Assembly (NCBI GenBank): GCA_013695905.1
Contig: JACCZQ010000074.1
Coordinates: forward strand, 1 to 7,901
DNA: 7,901 bases
Direction of reading: 5' to 3'
Origin: Chthoniobacterales bacterium
GTDB taxonomy: Bacteria > Verrucomicrobiota > Verrucomicrobiia > Chthoniobacterales > UBA10450
The notes under the pieces were generated by a model. It was given only the letters and a program-made list of their open reading frames with translations. It was not told where the DNA came from and made no database searches. A program made the translations under genes and the position numbers. Below, piece after piece: positions 1-4,705 of the stretch; position 1 is the first letter of the stretch; every line of letters starts with the position of its first letter.

Positions 1-67
1 AGACGCCTGTGCTACGCACGTCCCTGCGCTACGCGGCTCCAGCCTCTCAGGCATGACATGCTCCCGG
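1..67. repeat. Downstream flank of ABC operon with 17-bp tandem repeat
   Basis: Sequence lying after the ATPase stop codon. Positions 7-23 and 24-40 are two adjacent 17-bp units that agree at 13 of 17 positions and share the core GCTACGC. A small dyad GCATG-A-CATGC lies near 51-61. No gene is visible here. The composition looks like a dispersed intergenic repeat running off the left edge, but copies elsewhere cannot be seen from this window. If the exporter permease follows the ATPase, as is usual for MacAB-like operons, it must begin beyond position 1. Confidence 0.35.
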
Positions 68-814
68 CTATGCCGCCATCCGGTCTTCCACGACGCGACC
101 GTCGAAGAGATGAATGGTGCGGTCGGCGTGCTGCGCGAACCGGACGTCGTGCGTCACCATGCAGATGGTCGCGCCGCTGGCGTGCAGTTCCTTCAGCAAA
201 TCCATGACCGCCTCGCCATTGCGCGAGTCGAGGTTACCAGTCGGCTCGTCCGCGAGCAGGATAGCCGGTTTACCAGCGAGAGCGCGCGCCACAGCGACAC
301 GCTGCTGTTGACCACCCGAGAGCTGACTCGGCAGATGCTTCGCACGATGGCCCATGCCGACGCGCTCCAGCGCCTCGAACACGTGCGCCTTGCGTTCAGC
401 GGCGGGCATGCCGCGGTAGGTAAGTGGCAGCTCCACGTTCTCGTAAACGGTGAGATCGCCGATCAGATTGAAGCTCTGGAAGATGAAACCGATCTCGCGG
501 TTTCGAATGCGCGCCCGCTCGGGGAACGACAGGTTCGCCACCTCCGTGCCTTTGAGCGAGTAGCTGCCGCCGGACGGCGTGTCGAGCAGGCCGAGGATGG
601 AGAGCAGCGTCGATTTTCCACAACCCGAAGGTCCGGCAATCGAGACATACTCGCCCTGGCGGATGTCGAGGTGAATGCCGGAAAGCGCGTGGGTTTCCAC
701 TTCGTCGGTCAGGAAGACCTTCGTGACGCCGTCGAGCTTGATGAGGGTGTTGCCGTTCCCGCCGTTCGCGCGGGGGGCTGGTTCTGTGGTGGTCATTTCT
801 TCTGTGGTGGGCAT
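68..814 (-). CDS. ABC transporter ATP-binding protein, MacB/LolD type
   Basis: ATPase subunit (248 aa) that should power an exporter of the MacB/LolD/FtsE group from the cytoplasmic face of the inner membrane. All nucleotide-binding motifs are intact: Walker A GPSGCGKST (61-69), Q-loop FQSFNLI (Q113), signature LSGGQQQR (165-172), Walker B ILLADEPT with catalytic Glu190, D-loop NLDS (194-197) and H-loop His222. The stretch around the Q-loop and the DEPTGNLDS run are typical of MacB/LolD proteins. The length suits a stand-alone ATPase, so the membrane domain must be a separate gene. It is the last gene of the minus-strand operon seen here. The start is uncertain: ATG at 814 or in-frame ATG at 796, and neither has a strong ribosome site. 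The fold and family are secure. The substrate is unknown: it could be drug, peptide, lipoprotein or other. Confidence 0.95.
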   Translation of the reverse strand: MPTTEEMTTTEPAPRANGGNGNTLIKLDGVTKVFLTDEVETHALSGIHLDIRQGEYVSIAGPSGCGKSTLLSILGLLDTPSGGSYSLKGTEVANLSFPERARIRNREIGFIFQSFNLIGDLTVYENVELPLTYRGMPAAERKAHVFEALERVGMGHRAKHLPSQLSGGQQQRVAVARALAGKPAILLADEPTGNLDSRNGEAVMDLLKELHASGATICMVTHDVRFAQHADRTIHLFDGRVVEDRMAA

Positions 815-832
815 GGGTGGTTTGTTTGGGGT

Positions 833-867
833 GATTTATGATTGCTGATTTCTGATTGCTGATTTCG
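833..867. repeat. Heptanucleotide repeat tract, distal arm of S23-flanking inverted repeat
   Basis: Five 7-nt units of the pattern GATTNNT (plus-strand reading), some degenerate, span 833-867. Positions 839-865 are the reverse complement of 1230-1256 with one mismatch in 27. On the coding (minus) strand the tract encodes the last eight residues of the four-helix-bundle protein (SAIRNQQS) and its TAA stop. Copy-number change in a 7-nt unit would shift the frame, but only at the extreme C-terminus. Confidence 0.8.
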
Positions 868-1222
868 CAGGCGTTTTCGCACGCGCTGAGATGTAGGAGC
901 TCGCCATGATGGCGACGAGTTCATTGGCTTCCGTCAGCAACGGAAGGACTTTCTTTTCGGAGAGAATGCGATCTGCGACGATGAGCTCCAGCCAGAGAGC
1001 TGTCTCGTCCGCTTCTTCTTCGACAACGCCGATGCGGGCTATGAATTCGGCACGCGAGCGGGCGCGGCAGGCAGCACGATAATTCGCGGCTACACTGGTC
1101 CCGCTTCGAACAATTTGGTTCGCGATCGCCTTCGCCTTAACCGACTTCGGCAGAGCATCCACCAAACGCATTACGCGGAGTGCGAACTGCTTGGTGCGGT
1201 CCTGTAAAATCTGCGGTGTCAT
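836..1222 (-). CDS. Four helix bundle protein (S23/IVS-encoded family)
   Basis: A 128-aa protein of the S23-like four-helix-bundle family, first known as the ORF of intervening sequences in 23S rRNA. Its biochemical role is not established. The family hallmark is at residues 39-51 (RSGTSVAANYRAA), followed by the acidic helix GVVEEEADETALWLEL (65-80). The N-terminus MTPQILQDRTKQFALRV is typical of the family. ATG at 1222 is preferred over an in-frame GTG at 1243, because the GTG extension (VIADLET) is encoded inside a repeat tract and the family motif begins at MTPQ. The C-terminal SAIRNQQS also comes from repeat sequence and is probably acquired. The gene sits between adaptor and ATPase genes, where MacAB-like operons normally have none, and it is bracketed by inverted heptamer repeats, so it looks like an inserted cassette. 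The family call is firm; the function is unknown. Confidence 0.88.
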   Translation of the reverse strand: MTPQILQDRTKQFALRVMRLVDALPKSVKAKAIANQIVRSGTSVAANYRAACRARSRAEFIARIGVVEEEADETALWLELIVADRILSEKKVLPLLTEANELVAIMASSYISARAKTPAKSAIRNQQS

Positions 1223-1229
1223 GGTTTCC

Positions 1230-1265
1230 AAATCAGCAATCACAAATCAGCAATCAGCAATTAGT
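1230..1265. repeat. Heptanucleotide repeat tract, proximal arm of S23-flanking inverted repeat
   Basis: Tandem 7-nt units AATCAGC / AATCACA / AATCAGC / AATCAGC / AATTAGT run from 1231 to 1265. The tract fills the gap between the adaptor stop codon (1261-1263) and the S23 start (1222). Positions 1230-1256 match the reverse complement of 839-865 at 26 of 27 positions, so in an operon transcript the two tracts could pair and loop out the S23 coding region. Confidence 0.8.
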
Positions 1266-2589
1266 TCAGCCGGATGCGATCGTGCGCATCCATCGCGCTG
1301 GTGTCGGAGAGAATGACCTGATCGCCAGGCTGCAGACCGTTCTTGATCTCGATGGTGTTCACCGAGCTGCGGCCGAGTGTCACCGGCGTGCGCACGGCTT
1401 CGGAAGTGCCGGCGACAAGCTTGAAGATGCCGACGGTATTGTTCTCCTGGCCAAAGGCGGGGCGGCCGACGTAGATCACGTCATCGAGGCGCTCGAGCTC
1501 GATCGTGCCGTCGACGCTGAGATCAGGACGCGCGCCGCGGGGAAGTTCATCCTTCAGCGCGACATCGACGGTGACGGTGCCCTGCTCGACCGCAGGATCG
1601 ACGCGCACCACTTCACCAGCGACGACGCCGTTCCGGGTATCGATTGCCGCCGGCAGGCCGATCTGAATGTCCTTCGCCTGCGTCTCCGCGATCTTGATCT
1701 GCGCCTTAAGTTTCGTCGGATCAGCGACGCGGGCGAGGTTCGTGCCGGCGGTCACGCGCTGACCCACTTCCACCGGCAGCTGCTGCAGCACACCGGTAAA
1801 TCCGGCGCGCACCTTCAGCTGCTCCATCTCGTCCTTCCGCATCTGCGCGAATGCCTTCTTCTGTTCTACTTCGGCTTGCTTGGCGGCGATCTGCGGCTCG
1901 ATCGAATCGTGGGAGAACGCCAGCCGCTTCTGCTCGATGGCATCACGCGCCGCGAGGTCTTCAGCTTTGATCTTCGAGGTCTTATGAGTGAGCGCCGCGA
2001 CGAGTCCGTTCTTCGCCAGGTTGTCGTTCGTCTCCGCTTCCATCTTTGCCTGCTGGTATTCGGATTGAACACGTGCGGCATTTGACTCCTGCTCGAGCAG
2101 CGCGCGCTGCAGAGTGGCGCGCAGCGTCATGAGCTCGGCTTCGACGGCGGCGTATTGCGACTCGGCGTCGCGCGCGGCTTGTTCCACTTCCGGACTGGTG
2201 AGCTCCAGCAGCACGGTATCGGGTTCCACCGCCGCACCCGGGCGGATGACGATCCGGTCCACGCGACCTTCCGTGCGCGCCGCGATCCACCGGATCTCCT
2301 CCGGCACCAGGATGCCGAGGCCACGCACCTGGCGGACCATCGGCCCGCGCTTCACGGTATCGATCCAGACCGTGGAGCGATCGATGCTCGGCACGGCCGG
2401 CTTTAATTGCGAAAGGGCATAAGTGGCGGCGATCAATCCCAGCACCACTGCACCGCCGATCACGATCCGCTTCTTGCGCTTCTTCGCGGCCACGCCGGCG
2501 CGCGGCACATCCATGGCATTTCTGGGCTGGGTGAATCCGCTCGGCCTCACGATCGTGTTGTCTTCCTTTGCTCTGAGTGGCTGTTGCAT
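1261..2589 (-). CDS. Efflux periplasmic adaptor (HlyD/MacA-like membrane fusion protein)
   Basis: Membrane-fusion protein that would link an inner-membrane exporter to an outer-membrane channel. Residue numbers here count from the TTG at 2598; the preferred start is ATG at 2589 (residue 4), giving 442 aa, because GGGAG lies about 10 nt upstream of it. A basic cytoplasmic head (KKRKKR, 39-44) precedes one TM segment (about 45-62), which acts as an uncleaved anchor. The split biotinyl/lipoyl hairpin is at about 103-135 and 265-292 (EGRVDRIVIRPGAAV; GFTGVLQQLPVEVGQRV). Between them is a long alpha-helical coiled-coil hairpin (about 135-262), followed by beta-barrel and membrane-proximal domains (GLQPGDQVIL near 421-430). 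It is the second gene of the operon, 19 nt after the small membrane protein. The family is secure; pairing with a MacB-like rather than an RND pump is inferred from the nearby ATPase. Confidence 0.92.
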   Translation of the reverse strand: MQQPLRAKEDNTIVRPSGFTQPRNAMDVPRAGVAAKKRKKRIVIGGAVVLGLIAATYALSQLKPAVPSIDRSTVWIDTVKRGPMVRQVRGLGILVPEEIRWIAARTEGRVDRIVIRPGAAVEPDTVLLELTSPEVEQAARDAESQYAAVEAELMTLRATLQRALLEQESNAARVQSEYQQAKMEAETNDNLAKNGLVAALTHKTSKIKAEDLAARDAIEQKRLAFSHDSIEPQIAAKQAEVEQKKAFAQMRKDEMEQLKVRAGFTGVLQQLPVEVGQRVTAGTNLARVADPTKLKAQIKIAETQAKDIQIGLPAAIDTRNGVVAGEVVRVDPAVEQGTVTVDVALKDELPRGARPDLSVDGTIELERLDDVIYVGRPAFGQENNTVGIFKLVAGTSEAVRTPVTLGRSSVNTIEIKNGLQPGDQVILSDTSAMDAHDRIRLN

Positions 2590-2608
2590 GTTGGCCAAGC
2601 TCCCGGCG

Positions 2609-2917
2609 TTAGGAGATCCACAGTCCCCGGAGGAGCTGCGCCAATCCGGTCGCGCTTTGCACGACCGGCACGGCCACGATCATCACAATCAGGCCAAACA
2701 GCGCCGTCTCCACCGCAAAAATCCGGCGGGCGTCGTCCTTGAAATACTGAGTGCTGATGGAGCGGAACGAAGGGCCGTCCCCGGGGCGACAGCGGCCGCC
2801 GAAATCCTGCAGCGAAGATTGGTAATGGAAATCCTTCTTCGGCAGAGCCGCACCGGGCGTCACCGCCGTGTCGCTGCGGCGGACTTTGATTTCGTTAAAT
2901 TGGAAAGTTGGTTTCAT
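2609..2917 (-). CDS. Small single-pass membrane protein of unknown function
   Basis: First gene of the sigma-54-controlled operon, 102 aa, family not recognised. Residues 1-64 are polar, with Gly/Pro/Arg-rich stretches and one Cys (43). A single hydrophobic segment follows at about 67-88 (FAVETALFGLIVMIVAVPVV), then a short tail ending GLWIS. No cleavable signal peptide is evident. Basic Arg64-Arg65 just before the TM segment suggests the N-terminal part is cytoplasmic, but this is weak. ATG at 2917 lacks a clear Shine-Dalgarno sequence. Support as a real gene comes from its position about 63 nt after the predicted sigma-54 start site, its 19-nt spacing to the adaptor, and a plausible membrane-protein composition. 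It may be an accessory subunit or a transporter-kinase link; this is inference only. Confidence 0.65.
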   Translation of the reverse strand: MKPTFQFNEIKVRRSDTAVTPGAALPKKDFHYQSSLQDFGGRCRPGDGPSFRSISTQYFKDDARRIFAVETALFGLIVMIVAVPVVQSATGLAQLLRGLWIS

Positions 2918-2992
2918 GGGGGCGGTATGGATGAGATGCGGTGAGAGTCGGGATTAGATTCGAAAAGTTTCTGTGGTTGCCGCCTCCTTATT

Positions 2993-3007
2993 GCAAAGGC
3001 CGTGCCA
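2993..3007 (-). promoter_or_regulatory. Sigma-54 (RpoN) promoter of the exporter operon
   Basis: Read on the minus strand this is TGGCAC-GGCCT-TTGC, a full match to the -24/-12 consensus TGGCAC-N5-TTGC, with the invariant GG (3006-3005) and GC (2994-2993) separated by 10 nt. The predicted start site is near 2981, leaving a leader of about 63 nt before the ATG at 2917. The gene for a sigma-54-dependent activator lies about 1.7 kb upstream on the same strand, which makes functional use likely. Confidence 0.85.
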
Positions 3008-3031
3008 AGCGCTGAAACAAAGATACAAGCT

Positions 3032-3061
3032 ATTGTACATAAGCTATTTAGGCATCGTCAA
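3032..3061 (-). promoter_or_regulatory. Possible sigma-70 promoter upstream of the sigma-54 site
   Basis: On the minus strand TTGACG (3061-3056) and TACAAT (3037-3032), each 5 of 6 to consensus, are separated by 18 nt. The start would fall near 3025, so the transcript would run through the sigma-54 promoter into the exporter operon. The -10 lies in an AT-rich dyad AGCT-N2-TGTACA-N2-AGCT (3028-3045) and a direct repeat AAGCTATT (3027-3034 and 3041-3048). It could give a basal level of expression. Chance occurrence in AT-rich sequence is possible. Confidence 0.35.
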
Positions 3062-3070
3062 TTCCGAGCG

Positions 3071-3091
3071 GCTGTGCCGGGAAGGCACCGC
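3071..3091. promoter_or_regulatory. Candidate upstream activator site (dyad)
   Basis: Interrupted dyad GTGCC-GGGAA-GGCAC (arms 3074-3078 and 3084-3088), with outer GC pairs matching after a one-base mismatch. Its centre is about 100 bp upstream of the predicted sigma-54 start site, the usual distance for an NtrC-family enhancer site. Assignment to this regulator is inferred from position and symmetry. Confidence 0.35.
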
Positions 3092-3106
3092 TAATGGGAT
3101 TGCGTT

Positions 3107-3122
3107 GTCCCGCTTTCGGGAC
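3107..3122. repeat. Perfect 6-bp inverted repeat (hairpin or second activator site)
   Basis: GTCCCG-CTTT-CGGGAC, a perfect stem with a 4-nt spacer. It is extended by TGCG/CGCA pairing at 3101-3104 and 3122-3125 if a bulge is allowed. It is centred about 134 bp upstream of the predicted sigma-54 start, so a second activator site is possible. An RNA hairpin or a dispersed repeat end would look the same. Confidence 0.4.
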
Positions 3123-3136
3123 GCAGGTGAAAGGTT

Positions 3137-3285
3137 CTAAGAGGGCATCTAAAAAGTCAGTTTGATCCGCAGATCTCGCAGATGGACGCAGATGGGAAGA
3201 AGCTGCTCCCCTAATAATCTGCGTCAATCTGCGCAATCTGCGGATGCTTCTCTCTTCCGTGCTCAGTTTTTAGACGTGCTCTAAG
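3137..3285. repeat. MITE-like imperfect palindromic element (~149 bp)
   Basis: The outer arms 3137-3160 and 3262-3285 pair at 18 of 24 positions and share CTAAAAA. The inner arms 3164-3193 and 3217-3246 pair at 26 of 30. Each inner arm holds three copies of CGCAGAT (left: 3168, 3177, 3187) or its complement ATCTGCG (right: 3217, 3227, 3236), with mirrored 9/10-nt spacing. CTAAG occurs at both ends (3137-3141, 3281-3285) as a possible 5-bp target duplication. No protein gene is credible inside. It is consistent with a non-autonomous mobile element or a REP-like structure; CGCAGAT-rich palindromes recur in several phyla as I recall, but copies were not searched for. Confidence 0.6.
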
Positions 3286-3333
3286 CCCCAAACACCAAAA
3301 AGCGGTTCGCAAAGGGACTTGGTGTTTGGAGCT
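3284..3333 (-). terminator. Stem-loop after the kinase gene, candidate terminator
   Basis: Arms 3284-3298 and 3319-3333 pair at 14 of 15 positions (core CCAAACACCAA/TTGGTGTTTGG) around a 20-nt loop. It begins 4 nt after the kinase stop codon on the minus strand. A run of T follows the stem on the plus strand (3333-3336) but not on the minus strand, where only mixed sequence follows. It may therefore act as an RNA 3'-end structure or a weak bidirectional terminator that insulates the regulator-kinase transcript from the downstream exporter operon. Confidence 0.45.
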
Positions 3334-3337
3334 TTTA

Positions 3338-4675
3338 CTACTCCGGAATCCGCAGCAGCGCTTCGCAACCCCGCGCGCCGGTGCGATTCGCCAGCGACAG
3401 CGTGCCCCCGTGCGCTTCCGCGATCTGCCGACTGAGCGCCAACCCGATGCCCGAGCCGCCCGGCTTCGTGGTGAAGAACGGCACGAAGAGATTCGTGGGA
3501 TTCATGATGCCGTGGCCCTCGTCACGCACATACAGCTCCACACAGTCGGAGATTTCGCGCCAACCGACCACCACGCCGCCGCCAGTCTCGAGCGACGCAT
3601 CGACGGCGTTGTGCAGCAGATTGATCAGCAACTGCTCCAGCTGCGCGGCGTCGGCATGGATCGTGACTGGCGGGCTGGTGGCGATCCGCGCCGGCAGCCG
3701 CGTCTCCAGGCTCACGATGCGCCGGACGAGTTCTTCGAGATTCACCGGCTCCTTTTGCGGCGCCGGCAAACGCGCGAGTCGCGCATAGGCCTGCATGAAG
3801 CGGCTGAGCGATTCCGCGCGGGTGGCGATCACGTTCAAGCCGCTCCGCGCGTCATCGCGCCAATCCGGCGGCGGCGGATCACGGCGCAGCAGCGACTCGA
3901 GGCTGCCGGCGATCGACTTGATCGGCGCGAGAGAATTATTCAGCTCATGACCGAGCACCCGCACGATACGCTGCCAGGCATTCCGCTCCTCCTCGCGAAG
4001 CGTGCGACTAAGATCGGTGAGCACCACCAGCTCGTGCGGCAGGCCGCGTTCGCGGAAAGCGCTGCGGCGCACACCCCATCGCCCGGTCCCGCCGGGAAAG
4101 GTGAGGGTTAACGGCACGTCCTGGTCCGCCTCCAGCACGATGTTGAGGTTCAGCTCACTGGCTTTGCGATTGAGCAGCTTGTCAATGGAACGGCCGAGGA
4201 GGTTTTCGCCCGCGCGGTTCACCAGCCGGAGCCGCCGTTCCATATCGAACGTGAACACCGCCACATCGATTTCCGCCATGATCGTGCGAAGCAGCGCCGT
4301 CGCCTCGAACGCGCCGAGCCGTTGCGTCCGAAGCGTCTCGCCTAACGAGTTAATCTCCAGCAGCACCTCACCGAGCGCGTCGTCGATGCGCGCCCCGCGC
4401 GCGCGAATCGAGTAATCCCCTTCCCGCAACGCCGCGAGCAGATTGGTCATCGTCTGCAGCGGCCGGATGACATGCTCGCGCGCGCTGATAATAAACCCGA
4501 GCCCGCATCCGCCGATCAGCAGCGTCAGCGTCCACTGCACCTTCGGCGTGTAATCACCGAACCAGAGCAGCGCCAGCGCCACGACCGCCGCCGGTGCCGC
4601 CGCGCCGATGATCAACCAGGTGATGTGCCCCTCGAAGGTCAGCCGATGCCGCAGCTTTTTGCGGGGCGGAGTCAT
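3338..4675 (-). CDS. Sensor histidine kinase, NtrY-like, with HAMP and PAS domains
   Basis: Inner-membrane histidine kinase (445 aa). Two TM helices (about 18-39 and 49-66) are separated by only about 8-10 residues, so there is essentially no periplasmic sensor domain. A HAMP-like linker (about 67-118) and a PAS-like domain (about 125-220) follow. The H-box LGHELNNSLAPI (241-252) places the phospho-accepting His at 243. The ATPase domain has an N-box INLLHNAVDA (Asn356), G1 DEGHGI (385-390) and FVPFFTTKPGGSGIGLALS (397-415). The HELNN form of the H-box is typical of NtrY/NtrB-like kinases that pair with NtrC-type regulators. It lies 30 nt after the regulator gene, surely in the same transcript. 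The start codon ATG at 4675 overlaps a 7-nt repeat tract and no Shine-Dalgarno is visible. The signal is unknown; membrane or transporter-linked sensing is inferred from the topology. Confidence 0.93.
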   Translation of the reverse strand: MTPPRKKLRHRLTFEGHITWLIIGAAAPAAVVALALLWFGDYTPKVQWTLTLLIGGCGLGFIISAREHVIRPLQTMTNLLAALREGDYSIRARGARIDDALGEVLLEINSLGETLRTQRLGAFEATALLRTIMAEIDVAVFTFDMERRLRLVNRAGENLLGRSIDKLLNRKASELNLNIVLEADQDVPLTLTFPGGTGRWGVRRSAFRERGLPHELVVLTDLSRTLREEERNAWQRIVRVLGHELNNSLAPIKSIAGSLESLLRRDPPPPDWRDDARSGLNVIATRAESLSRFMQAYARLARLPAPQKEPVNLEELVRRIVSLETRLPARIATSPPVTIHADAAQLEQLLINLLHNAVDASLETGGGVVVGWREISDCVELYVRDEGHGIMNPTNLFVPFFTTKPGGSGIGLALSRQIAEAHGGTLSLANRTGARGCEALLRIPE

Positions 4676-4703
4676 TTAGAAATCGAAATTCGAAATTCGA
4701 AAA
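4674..4703. repeat. Heptanucleotide repeat between regulator and kinase genes
   Basis: 7-nt units ATTTAGA / AATCGAA / ATTCGAA / ATTCGAA followed by a partial unit fill almost the whole gap between the regulator stop codon (4706-4708) and the kinase start (4675). It has the same 7-nt period as the tracts at 833-867 and 1230-1265 but a different unit (palindromic TTCGAA core). It replaces the place where a ribosome site for the kinase would be expected. Confidence 0.7.
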
Positions 4704-4705
4704 TG

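Noticed and set aside
1180..2085. 301-codon plus-strand frame
   Set aside because: It is antisense to the adaptor gene, and its start falls in the S23 region. No recognisable domain.
2983..2989. Strong Shine-Dalgarno-like AAGGAGG on the minus strand
   Set aside because: It lies at about -2 to -8 relative to the predicted sigma-54 start, so it would be outside that transcript, and no start codon follows within a usable distance.
3048..3236. 62-codon minus-strand frame in the regulatory region
   Set aside because: It is made largely of the palindromic element and promoter-upstream dyads; no ribosome site and no protein-like features.
3326..4111. 261-codon plus-strand frame
   Set aside because: It is antisense to the kinase catalytic region, with a composition typical of a complementary-strand artefact.
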